5,295 bases of DNA from Planctomycetia bacterium (GTDB lineage: Bacteria > Planctomycetota > Planctomycetia > Gemmatales > Gemmataceae): assembly GCA_022616395.1 (NCBI GenBank), contig JAKEEV010000278.1, positions 1 to 5,295 of the forward strand. Direction: 5' to 3'. The notes beneath the pieces are model-generated. The model ran no database searches and was not told the DNA's origin. It saw only the letters and a list, made by a program, of their open reading frames with translations. Shown in pieces: positions 1-5,295 of this stretch (positions are counted from its first letter, which is position 1; each line of letters starts with the position of its first letter). A program made the position numbers and the translations under genes.

Positions 1-747
1 AAGGTTCGGAAGTGGTGTCGCGTGCCCGCGAACCGGCTGAGTGTCATTCGCAATAGCGCCCGGCTCGCCGCATTCGAGCACGCGGACCCAACCGCACGCG
101 AGCGGTTGCTCGGCTTCTTTCCGAGTGACAGCGCGGTGTCACAGGTCGTACTCGCTGCCGGTCGATTAAGTCCAGAAAAGGGTTTCGGTGTGCTGGTTGA
201 AGCTGCACATGCGATTTGCCGCGAGAATCCCTTCGCGGGCGTTGTGATCTTCGGCGAAGGCCAACTGCGCTGCGAACTGGAAGCCCGCGTCGTGTCACTT
301 GGGTTACGTGGGCGTGTGGTGCTTCCGGGATTCCGCACCGATCTCGATTCGCTCATCAGCGGCGCGGATGTTGTCGTGCTCCCATCGTACACGGAAGGAC
401 TGCCGAATGTGGCGCTCGAAGCAAGCGCGGCCGGTGTGCCTGTTGTCGCCACCTCGGTTGGAGGAACGCCCGAAGTGATCGCGGATGGCACAACGGGTAT
501 TCTTGTGCCACCGGGACAACCTTCAGCCATCGCCGAGAAGGTCAACGAACTGCTTCGCGATGCGCCGTTGCGAACGCGATTCGGAACCGCTGGTCAAAAG
601 CGAATGCGCGAGCTGTTCACGTTCGATGCCCAGGCGAAAGCGTATTTAAGATTGCTTCACTCCTTGAGTTCTACACCCACGAAAGTTGCTGCTTGTCCTT
701 CTAATGCCCTCGCCCCGTTGGGGAGAGGGTGGCCGAAGGCCGGGTGA
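1..747 (+). CDS. Family 4 glycosyltransferase (GT-B fold), 5' partial: C-terminal donor-binding half
   Basis: The protein should transfer a sugar from a nucleotide-activated donor to a glycan or lipid-linked acceptor in the cytoplasm, probably for surface polysaccharide. The reading frame is open from base 1. The first possible start (GTG at 22) falls inside the conserved linker 'VPANRLSVIRN', equivalent to the usual 'vP.erl.VIpNG', so the true start and the acceptor-binding domain lie left of the window. Numbering from that GTG, the donor-binding domain shows GRLSPEKG (47-54, with the phosphate-contacting R48 and K53), FGEG (77-80), and the EX7E signature E125-E133 in PSYTEGLPNVALE, followed by ATSVGGTPEVI and GILVPPG. 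The domain ends near residue 212. The last 14 or so residues are encoded by a GC-rich repeat (707-751) and look like an accidental tail. The stop TGA is at 745-747, 9 bases before the next glycosyltransferase, suggesting co-transcription. Family is secure; donor and acceptor cannot be read from the sequence. Confidence 0.9.
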   Translation, partial: KVRKWCRVPANRLSVIRNSARLAAFEHADPTARERLLGFFPSDSAVSQVVLAAGRLSPEKGFGVLVEAAHAICRENPFAGVVIFGEGQLRCELEARVVSLGLRGRVVLPGFRTDLDSLISGADVVVLPSYTEGLPNVALEASAAGVPVVATSVGGTPEVIADGTTGILVPPGQPSAIAEKVNELLRDAPLRTRFGTAGQKRMRELFTFDAQAKAYLRLLHSLSSTPTKVAACPSNALAPLGRGWPKAG

Positions 748-751
748 GGGG
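707..751. repeat. GC-rich three-arm palindromic repeat (REP-like) at the junction of two genes
   Basis: Three mutually complementary segments are visible. Arm A is 707-716 (CCCTCGCCCC), arm B is 720-729 (GGGGAGAGGG) and arm C is 742-751 (GGGTGAGGGG). A pairs with B over ten positions with one G-A mismatch and a GTT loop. Alternatively A (707-715) pairs with C (742-750) with one G-U wobble. Between B and C lies a separate perfect hairpin, GGCC-GAA-GGCC (731-741). The pattern 'CCCTC..CCCC..GGGGAGAGGG..GGCCGAAGGCC..GGGTGAGGGG' resembles a dispersed intergenic repeat I recall from many GC-rich bacterial genomes; this window contains one copy only, so dispersal is not shown here. No T-run follows, so it is not a standard intrinsic terminator. 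Confidence 0.75.
746..751 (+). promoter_or_regulatory. Ribosome binding site inside the repeat
   Basis: GAGGGG sits 5 bases before the ATG at 757 and is the only purine-rich, Shine-Dalgarno-like stretch upstream of that start. It is the outer end of repeat arm C, so folding of the repeat (A with C) would bury it, while pairing of A with B would leave it free. The first function is seen from spacing; the switching is inference. Confidence 0.6.
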
Positions 752-756
752 AAATT

Positions 757-1908
757 ATGTCCGCGTTGCTCGCTCCCAAGCTCACGTTTCCGACTGCCGC
801 GCCCGCGGCCAATCCGGTTCGCGTGTGCTTCATGATTGATCGGCTGAGTCGAGCCGGGACCGAGTCGCAATTACTCGCACTCATTCGTGAACTGGATCGC
901 GCGCAAGTTCGGCCATCGCTCGTGTTGCTCGATGGCGAAGACGATCTGTCGCGTGCGCTCGAACCGGTCGATTGCCCGATCATCCGCCTCGGAGTGAGGA
1001 AACTCCTGAGCTTGAGTGCCGCGAAGGCAGCGCGTCGGCTTCGCGCGTTCTGGCGCGAGCACAAGCCCGATGTGCTTCAGGTGTACTTCACCGATTCCGC
1101 GTACTTCGGTGCTCCGCTTGCGAAGTTATCTGGCGTGAAGAAAGTGCTTCGCGTGAGAAACAACCTCGGCTACTGGCTCACTCGGCGTCATCGCGTAATG
1201 GGACAGCTCGTTCGGCCATTCGTGGACGCGACGCTAACGAACACGGAAGCCGGCAAGCAATCGCTCGTCGCAACCGACGGGCTACGACCCGAGCGCGTGA
1301 TGGTGCTTGAGAACGGCGTCGATACCGCGCGCTTCAAACGATTCATGTTGCCGGATACATCGAAGCCATTGGTTCGCGTTGGCTGCGTCGCGAACTTGCG
1401 CCCGGTGAAGAACATCGACGGTCTGATGCGGGTCGCGAAGGTCGCGCTGGAGAAGTTCCCGCAACTGGTGTTTGAAGTGATCGGAGATGGCGAACAGCGC
1501 GAGGAACTCGAACAGCTTCATTCGGAACTCGGACTCGGCGACCGATTCGTGCTTCTCGGCTCCGTTTCCGATGTGCCGAACTTTCTGCGAAGCGTGGATG
1601 TCGCGATTCTACCTTCTCATTCCGAAGGGATGTCGAACGCGCTTCTGGAGTACATGGCTGCGGGGCGCGCGGTGATCGCAACCGATGTCGGCGCGAACGC
1701 GCGGCTTCTCGATTCAGGGAAGTGCGGGTTAGTCGTTCCGCCGGGCGATTGCGACGCGCTCGTGAACGCTCTCGGCGACCTTTTGGCGAACCCGCTTCGA
1801 GCCGCGGGCTACGGTGCAGCAGCGCGGCGGCGCGTGGAAGCCGAATTCAGCCGAGATGCAATGCGCAAGCGCTTCGAGGCGTTCTACCGCACACTCGTGA
1901 ACCGGTAA
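757..1908 (+). CDS. Family 4 glycosyltransferase (GT-B fold), complete
   Basis: A 383-residue, full-length retaining glycosyltransferase, the usual size for family GT4. Residues 22-40 (VRVCFMIDRLSRAGTESQ) are the first strand and the 'GG.E'-type loop of the acceptor domain. Residues 105-140 carry the 'DVLQVYFTDSAYFGAPLAK' and 'VLRVRNN' strands, and 183-193 (VLENGVDTARF) form the inter-domain linker. The donor domain shows LRPVKN (214-219, with R215 and K218), VIGDGEQREEL (241-251), and the EX7E pair E290-E298 in PSHSEGMSNALLE, then ATDVGANARLL and GLVVPPG. No signal peptide or membrane segment is seen, fitting a cytoplasmic or membrane-peripheral enzyme. The ATG at 757 is chosen because GAGGGG precedes it by 5 bases and homologous sequence begins soon after. 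It follows another GT4 gene by 9 bases, so both probably act on one polysaccharide. Substrate unknown. Confidence 0.92.
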   Translation: MSALLAPKLTFPTAAPAANPVRVCFMIDRLSRAGTESQLLALIRELDRAQVRPSLVLLDGEDDLSRALEPVDCPIIRLGVRKLLSLSAAKAARRLRAFWREHKPDVLQVYFTDSAYFGAPLAKLSGVKKVLRVRNNLGYWLTRRHRVMGQLVRPFVDATLTNTEAGKQSLVATDGLRPERVMVLENGVDTARFKRFMLPDTSKPLVRVGCVANLRPVKNIDGLMRVAKVALEKFPQLVFEVIGDGEQREELEQLHSELGLGDRFVLLGSVSDVPNFLRSVDVAILPSHSEGMSNALLEYMAAGRAVIATDVGANARLLDSGKCGLVVPPGDCDALVNALGDLLANPLRAAGYGAAARRRVEAEFSRDAMRKRFEAFYRTLVNR

Positions 1909-1916
1909 CAGACTGA

Positions 1917-2525
1917 TTACTTCGGCTTCCACTCGGCGGCGCTTCCGATGTTGCGGATCAGCTCCCGCGAGTTCTTCCCGTCCGCGTCGCTGACGATGAG
2001 GGTTGCAGTCTGATTCTCGCGAAAGTAAACGTAGTCGTTTTTAAAGCGGCCGTAGCTGAGCGACTTTCCGTCTGGCGACCACCGGGCGTGAGCGTGTCCG
2101 GTTTTGGTGGTCAGAATCTTGTAGTCGGTCCCGTCGTCGCGCACGGTCGCAACCTGAACCATCTTGGTCGTCGTATCCCACTCCGCGAACACGAGCGTTT
2201 TCCCATCCGGAGACCACTGCGGGATTGTGACGACGAGCGGCGCTGGGTAGGTGAACAGATCACGAACTTTCTTTCCGTCGGCATCGATGGTGTAGATGCG
2301 GAAGCCCTTGTAGCGGAGTGAAATGAAGGCGAGTTGCTTGCCGTCCGGATGCCACACGGTGAGCCTGCCGCCTTCTTCGTCGGTCAAAGCTTGTGTCCCC
2401 GTTCCGTCCGCGTTCATCACATACACCCGCCACCCCTCTTTGGACCAGTAGGAGTAAGCGAGTTTCTTGCCATCCGGTGACCACGCCGGCTCCTGAGACG
2501 CGATACAAATACTGATGGCGCCCAT
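1917..2525 (-). CDS. Truncated PD40 (WD40-like, TolB-type) propeller paralog without signal peptide
   Basis: The 202-residue product contains four PD40 repeats, with the blade motif W-x-P-D-G at W15, W58 (WHPDG), W104 and W149, and ends AAEWKPK like its upstream neighbour. Residues 12-202 align throughout with residues 158-341 of that neighbour at about 40-45% identity by eye, so this is an old partial tandem duplication. It lacks the neighbour's signal peptide, first two blades and the N-terminal strands that would complete the final blade. The first ten residues (MGAISICIAS) have no counterpart and are not a convincing export signal. The start ATG (2523-2525) is supported by GAGG six bases upstream and lies 19 bases after the neighbour's stop, so it is likely co-transcribed. 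The frame is intact despite divergence, which argues for continued translation, but a decaying gene fragment remains possible. Function unknown; such propellers usually mediate protein binding. Confidence 0.75.
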   Translation of the reverse strand: MGAISICIASQEPAWSPDGKKLAYSYWSKEGWRVYVMNADGTGTQALTDEEGGRLTVWHPDGKQLAFISLRYKGFRIYTIDADGKKVRDLFTYPAPLVVTIPQWSPDGKTLVFAEWDTTTKMVQVATVRDDGTDYKILTTKTGHAHARWSPDGKSLSYGRFKNDYVYFRENQTATLIVSDADGKNSRELIRNIGSAAEWKPK

Positions 2526-2531
2526 GGAGTA

Positions 2532-2535
2532 CCTC
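2532..2535 (-). promoter_or_regulatory. Ribosome binding site of the truncated propeller gene
   Basis: On the minus strand GAGG is followed by six bases (TACTCC) and the ATG at 2525. It lies in the 19-base gap after the upstream gene's stop. It supports this ATG as a real start and not an arbitrary point in a gene remnant. Confidence 0.55.
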
Positions 2536-2544
2536 GAAAAGCAG

Positions 2545-3570
2545 TTACTTCGGTTTCCATTCGGCCGCGGGCAGACCGACGTTGGTAATCAACTCCTTCG
2601 TGTTCTCGCCATCGGCGTCAGTGACAAAGAGAGCTGCGGCCTTGCCCTTCGCGAACCGCGTGTAGCTGATGGACTTCCCATCCGGCGACCAGCGCGTGTA
2701 GGAGTGCAGATGCGATGAGGTGATGAACTTCGATCCGGTGCCGTCAGAGTTCATCACCGCGACCTGAAGCACGTTATCCACCAGATCACCGTAAGAAATC
2801 TTGCTCCCATCTGGCGACCACTGCGGGTACACGTTGCCGTAAGCGTTTGTGGTTTTCGTCAGTTGCTTCTGGTTCTTGCCATCCGCGTTGATCGTGAACA
2901 CCTTCCACCCTTGCGGCTGGCCGATGATCGCGGTGAAGGCGAGTTGCCTGCCGTCAGGCGACCAGGCCGCGTCGAGTCCGCCGTTGACGTCGTTGAGCTT
3001 TTTCTTCTCGGTGCCATCGGCGTTCATTGTGTAAGTGGAATATCGCCCGGCGTAAGACGAATACGACAGCTTCTTGCCGTCAGGCGACCACGCGGGTTGT
3101 CGGTTTGCTGTTGGTGTGTTGGTGAGTTGCTTGATCTTCCCGGTCGCCACTTCCACCGTGTGAATCTGGTCCGCACCGGCTTTCGGACTGACGAACGCGA
3201 TCAGTTTCCCGTCGCGCGACCAGCGCAAGTTGGCGCACCCTCCGCTTTTCTTCGTGAGTTGTTCTGGCTCGGTGCCGTCGGCGTTCATCAGCCAGATGTC
3301 CGGCGCTCCCTCGCGATTCGACACGAACGCAATCCGCTTTCCGTCGGGCGACCAGATGGGGTCAGTATCCGCGGACTTGTGCTTGGTCAGATTCTTCGCT
3401 TCGGCCGTACTCGCCTGAACGAGATACACTTCCCAGTTGCCGTCCTTGTTGCTGGAGACAACCAAGACACGCGGAAGACCGGCCTTCGGTGCCGGAGCCG
3501 CCGTGGTTAAGTTGGTGGAAGTGGCAAACAGTCCCGCACACAGCATCGCGAAGAGGAGAACTGGCCGCAT
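2545..3570 (-). CDS. Exported PD40/TolB-type beta-propeller protein
   Basis: The 341-residue protein begins MRPVLLFAMLCAGLFATSTN, a Sec-type signal peptide with a hydrophobic core at about 3-16 and a possible cleavage after A25 (TTAA-PAP). There is no good lipobox. Six PD40 blades follow, marked by W73, W117 (WSRDG), W161, W203, W251 and W294, most reading WSPDG and each followed by a strand like IAFVSN and a turn such as NADGT. The C-terminal AAEWKPK looks like the opening of another blade, whose remainder (VLVVSSNKDGNWEVYLV, 35-51) is at the mature N-terminus, so a seven-bladed ring closed by both ends is likely. This resembles the TolB C-terminal domain, but there is no TolB N-terminal domain and no Tol-Pal neighbours, so it is not TolB. 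Likely periplasmic or surface binding protein. The start at 3570 is preferred over an ATG 16 codons upstream (3618) because AGGAG lies 8 bases before it and the signal peptide begins there. Confidence 0.88.
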   Translation of the reverse strand: MRPVLLFAMLCAGLFATSTNLTTAAPAPKAGLPRVLVVSSNKDGNWEVYLVQASTAEAKNLTKHKSADTDPIWSPDGKRIAFVSNREGAPDIWLMNADGTEPEQLTKKSGGCANLRWSRDGKLIAFVSPKAGADQIHTVEVATGKIKQLTNTPTANRQPAWSPDGKKLSYSSYAGRYSTYTMNADGTEKKKLNDVNGGLDAAWSPDGRQLAFTAIIGQPQGWKVFTINADGKNQKQLTKTTNAYGNVYPQWSPDGSKISYGDLVDNVLQVAVMNSDGTGSKFITSSHLHSYTRWSPDGKSISYTRFAKGKAAALFVTDADGENTKELITNVGLPAAEWKPK

Positions 3571-3578
3571 GACGTGAT

Positions 3579-3583
3579 CTCCT
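3579..3583 (-). promoter_or_regulatory. Ribosome binding site of the exported propeller gene
   Basis: AGGAG on the minus strand, followed by eight bases (ATCACGTC) and the ATG at 3570. It is the strongest Shine-Dalgarno match in the window and decides the start in favour of MRPVLL over the longer reading from 3618, whose extra 16 residues would precede the signal peptide. Confidence 0.8.
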
Positions 3584-3610
3584 GAGCTACAAGACGTGAA
3601 CAGCCAGCCT

Positions 3611-3627
3611 GCGCACAATTTGAGCGC
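3611..3627. promoter_or_regulatory. 17-base imperfect dyad in the leader of the propeller operon
   Basis: GCGC-A-CAA-T-TTG-A-GCGC is symmetric about T3619, with one A-A mismatch per arm pair. It lies 28 bases upstream of the AGGAG site and just downstream of the possible -10 box, a position suited to a repressor operator. No regulator gene is in the window, and a dyad this short can occur by chance. Confidence 0.25.
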
Positions 3628-3640
3628 GGACCGGCATCTG

Positions 3641-3671
3641 ATAATACGCGAAAGACAAAGAAAAGCGGCAA
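3641..3671 (-). promoter_or_regulatory. Possible sigma-70-like promoter of the propeller operon
   Basis: On the minus strand TTGCCG (3666-3671) is followed after 19 bases by TATTAT (3641-3646), a fair -10 match in the most AT-rich stretch of the 109-base intergenic region between the mug stop and the propeller start. Spacing is 2 bases longer than optimal and the -35 is only partly matched. It would give a leader of about 65 bases. Confidence 0.3.
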
Positions 3672-3679
3672 CGAATTCA

Positions 3680-4240
3680 TTATCCGCGCGATTCAGCGGC
3701 TTCGCGCAGCTTGCGGAAAACTTTCACCAGGTCGCGGCCCTGATAGTGCGCATTCAAACCGCTTGGGTTGGGCAGCACCCACACTCGCGTTTCGCCAATG
3801 GTGTCCGGTTGAAGGCCGACCCTGGCTTTCGGCTTCTCGAAGGCGATTCGATATGCTCCGATGCCCAGCACCGCGAGGAATCGCGGCTCGAATTCCCGCA
3901 CCTTCTCCGTGAGAATCTTTCCGCCCGCAATGATTTCGCGATTGGTCAGTTCGTCCGCGCCGAGTGTGGCCCGCGCAACGACATTCGTGATGCCGAAGCC
4001 GAGCGGAAGAAGCTCTTGTTCCTCGCTGGGGTCGAACAGATGCGGAGTGAAGCCTGCAAGGTGAAGTGTGGGCCAGAAGCGGTTGCCCGGTCGACCGAAG
4101 TGATGACCGATCGCAGCGGTGTAGAGGCCAGGGTTAATACCGCAGAACAAGACCGCAAGCCCCAGTGCAATCACATCGGGAACGGTCTTGTTCTTCGCGG
4201 ATCGCAACTCAGCTTTCGTCGGAATTCGCGGATCGCTCAC
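3680..4240 (-). CDS. mug: G/U (G/T) mismatch-specific DNA glycosylase, Mug family
   Basis: The enzyme excises uracil, ethenocytosine or thymine mispaired with guanine, starting base-excision repair. The 186-residue product follows E. coli Mug (168 residues) throughout. Motif 1 is VLFCGINPGL (30-39), in which N36 corresponds to the catalytic N18 of E. coli Mug. GRPGNRFW (49-56) follows, then the GITNVVARAT segment (83-92), AVLGIGAY (123-130) and motif 2 WVLPNPSGLNAH (154-165), which inserts into the DNA helix. All key residues are present. The 18-residue N-terminal extension (PTKAEL..KTVPDVIA) is, as I recall, shared by many non-enterobacterial homologues, so I keep the GTG start at 4238-4240 over a later GTG at codon 23. 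That GTG overlaps the TGA of the upstream cytochrome gene (GTGA), with no good Shine-Dalgarno, so translation is probably coupled. It ends with TAA immediately followed by an out-of-use TGA (3677-3682). Confidence 0.93.
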   Translation of the reverse strand: MSDPRIPTKAELRSAKNKTVPDVIALGLAVLFCGINPGLYTAAIGHHFGRPGNRFWPTLHLAGFTPHLFDPSEEQELLPLGFGITNVVARATLGADELTNREIIAGGKILTEKVREFEPRFLAVLGIGAYRIAFEKPKARVGLQPDTIGETRVWVLPNPSGLNAHYQGRDLVKVFRKLREAAESRG

Positions 4241-5295
4241 TTCCGGCTCAACTTTGTGATGGACGGATCGCGGAGTTGCGGCGCATCAGGCGGAGCCTTC
4301 AGCGTTCCCAGGAACGCGAGCACTGCCGCCTGATCGCCGGGGCTGAGGGCTTTGTATTTCTCGGTCACGTTCTTGGCTTGCCCGCGGTGTTTCAGAATCG
4401 CGTCCTTGAGTGTCGCAGCAGAGCCGTCGTGCATGTAAGGAGCAGAATCCGCAACTCCCCACAGCATGGGCGTCTTCCACTCATCGGGCTTCGGGTCGTC
4501 TTCTGAGCGTTTGGGAAGTTCCAGACGCGGATCGGGTTCCGAAGCATACTCGCTTCCGCCACCAGGCGGAGGAGGATCGTCAAGTGTGTAGAGCAAGAAG
4601 TCGCTGTAGACATTCTTCACGCCGCCCATGTTCGGGACGTGACAGATCGCGCAGCCGACTGTTCCGAAGAGTTCCTTTCCGTGCGCCGCTTCAGGGTCGC
4701 CTGAAACTTCGACTGGCTTCGGGAGTGTCTTCACGAACGCGACCAGCGATCGGAATTGTTTCTTGTTGAGGTCGGGTTCGGCGGAATAGTTCGGAGCGGA
4801 AAGCGGTTTGGCTTGCTCGGCGGTTGGAGTGCCCAGGCCAAGTTCGTTCGCGCACGCGGCAGCAACGAACTCTTCCAGAGAGGCAAACTGCGCCTTCCAG
4901 CCGAACTTTCCCACACCTCCCTCGACACGCCTCACGCGGCCGACGGGAACGCCAGCGAACTCCAACTTCATCTCGTCCGCGGCCTCACGAACTCCGCGAT
5001 TGCGTGCATTGCGAAGAATCGCGCGATCGGAGATCAGGTCAATCCACCCGGCCCCGAAGAGCGCGGTGGTTTGAACCGTCTGAGTGCGAACCGGGTCGAA
5101 GTCGGGGATAACGGTTGTGATTGTGCAACCGGGGCTACCTGTCTGAATCGTGCGCCCCTTGACGATGGGGTAAAGCTGCCGGAGCGTGCGCTCGGTTTCC
5201 TTGTAAGCGGGCGTTGTGCTGAATGTGTGGATCGAGCCGGTGATGAATGTGGGATCGTTACGTCTGGGAAAGACTTCAAAGCTCATGGCGTTGTG
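4237..5295 (-). CDS. Di-haem cytochrome c oxidoreductase (DHOR / putative peroxidase family), 5' partial
   Basis: The visible part matches the C-terminal two-thirds of the di-haem oxidoreductase family (DUF1111-type), periplasmic c-type cytochromes related to MauG and bacterial cytochrome c peroxidase. Numbering from the ATG at 5286, family landmarks are TTALFGAGWIDLISD (73-87), GRVRRVEGGVGKFGWKAQ (116-133), a haem-binding CAICH (C212, C215, H216) followed by VPNM, YSDFLL (227-232), and DEWKTPMLWGVADSAPYMHDG (268-288) with DAILKHRGQA. The frame stays open to the window edge (His-Asn-Ala before the Met). No ribosome binding site is seen in the nine bases available, and full-length members have a signal peptide and a first CxxCH upstream, so the start is outside the window; the edge His could even end that first motif. 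Oddities are a proline/glycine-rich insert (237-244) and Tyr233 where I recall His in the family's 'LLHDMG'. It precedes mug, overlapping it by 3 bases. Electron partner and substrate unknown. Confidence 0.85.
   Translation of the reverse strand, partial: HNAMSFEVFPRRNDPTFITGSIHTFSTTPAYKETERTLRQLYPIVKGRTIQTGSPGCTITTVIPDFDPVRTQTVQTTALFGAGWIDLISDRAILRNARNRGVREAADEMKLEFAGVPVGRVRRVEGGVGKFGWKAQFASLEEFVAAACANELGLGTPTAEQAKPLSAPNYSAEPDLNKKQFRSLVAFVKTLPKPVEVSGDPEAAHGKELFGTVGCAICHVPNMGGVKNVYSDFLLYTLDDPPPPGGGSEYASEPDPRLELPKRSEDDPKPDEWKTPMLWGVADSAPYMHDGSAATLKDAILKHRGQAKNVTEKYKALSPGDQAAVLAFLGTLKAPPDAPQLRDPSITKLSRK

Larger units (their letters stand above)
1917..3099 (-). repeat. Tandem partial gene duplication (blades 3-6 plus terminal half-blade)
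   Basis: The coding segment 2545-3099 (residues 158-341 of the complete propeller gene) is repeated in diverged form as the downstream gene (1917-2492 for the aligned part). Both units start at a 'PAWSPDGKKL.YS' blade and end 'AAEWKPK stop'. Conservation is concentrated in the blade motifs. The direct orientation and the breakpoint within one blade boundary suggest unequal recombination between blade repeats or duplication of the 3' half. Confidence 0.65.

Noticed and set aside
22..24. GTG at 22 as the true start of the first glycosyltransferase
   Set aside because: It lies within the conserved linker before the donor-binding domain, and the frame is open to base 1, so the gene begins outside the window.
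707..751. Repeat at 707-751 as an intrinsic terminator between the glycosyltransferases
   Set aside because: The hairpins are strong but no T-run follows, and the next gene starts 6 bases downstream using the repeat's own purine stretch, which fits read-through better.
2863..3510. A 215-codon open frame on the plus strand, opposite the exported propeller gene
   Set aside because: It is the antisense of a gene with clear signal peptide and PD40 repeats. Its repeated 'VRRP' segments are just the reverse reading of the WSPDG motifs, and it has no recognisable domain or ribosome binding site.
1917..3570. The propeller genes as TolB of a Tol-Pal system
   Set aside because: Only the beta-propeller repeats match. 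The TolB N-terminal domain is missing and no tolA, tolQ, tolR or pal gene is nearby.
3571..3618. A 16-codon N-terminal extension of the exported propeller protein (start at 3618)
   Set aside because: It would put MCAGWLFTSCSSGDHV before the signal peptide, while AGGAG is placed correctly for the ATG at 3570.
3596..4333. A 245-codon open frame on the plus strand across the intergenic region and opposite mug
   Set aside because: It lies antisense to the well-conserved Mug protein and the cytochrome C-terminus. Composition is typical of a GC-rich shadow frame, with no family resemblance.
5284..5286. ATG at 5286 as the true start of the di-haem oxidoreductase
   Set aside because: The frame continues to the window edge, no signal peptide or first haem motif follows the ATG, and no ribosome binding site is seen before it.

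Overview
The window is GC-rich and densely coded. It suggests a planctomycete, most likely from the Gemmata/Isosphaera side of that phylum. The reasons are the WD40-like (PD40) propeller proteins, the di-haem oxidoreductase with a 'DEWKTPMLWGVADSAPYMHDG' style C-terminus, and the codon use. This placement is inference: there is no rRNA or other marker gene.

Layout. Positions 1-1908 (+ strand) hold two consecutive family-4 (GT-B fold) glycosyltransferases; the first lacks its N-terminal half because the window begins inside it. They are joined by a 45-base GC-rich repeat (707-751). The repeat encodes the tail and stop of the first protein and supplies the ribosome binding site of the second. 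The two probably belong to a surface- or exopolysaccharide locus that continues to the left. Positions 1917-3570 (- strand) hold two tandem paralogous PD40 propeller genes. The upstream one (2545-3570) is a complete exported protein. The downstream one (1917-2525) is a truncated copy of roughly its last four blades with no signal peptide. Positions 3571-3679 are a short intergenic region with a strong ribosome binding site, a possible promoter and a small dyad. Positions 3680-5295 (- strand) hold a Mug-type mismatch DNA glycosylase, preceded by and overlapping with the 3' end of a di-haem cytochrome c oxidoreductase that runs off the right edge.

How they work together. The glycosyltransferase pair is a plausible pathway unit. 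The two propeller genes form a two-gene operon of related sequence. The cytochrome and mug genes are translationally coupled (overlapping stop and start), but no functional link between them is evident. The plus-strand and minus-strand blocks converge with only 8 bases between stop codons.

I found no CRISPR array, RNA gene, insertion sequence, phage gene or defence system. The most interesting points are the repeat acting as a gene junction and the half-propeller paralog. I see no evidence for a new multi-gene system.
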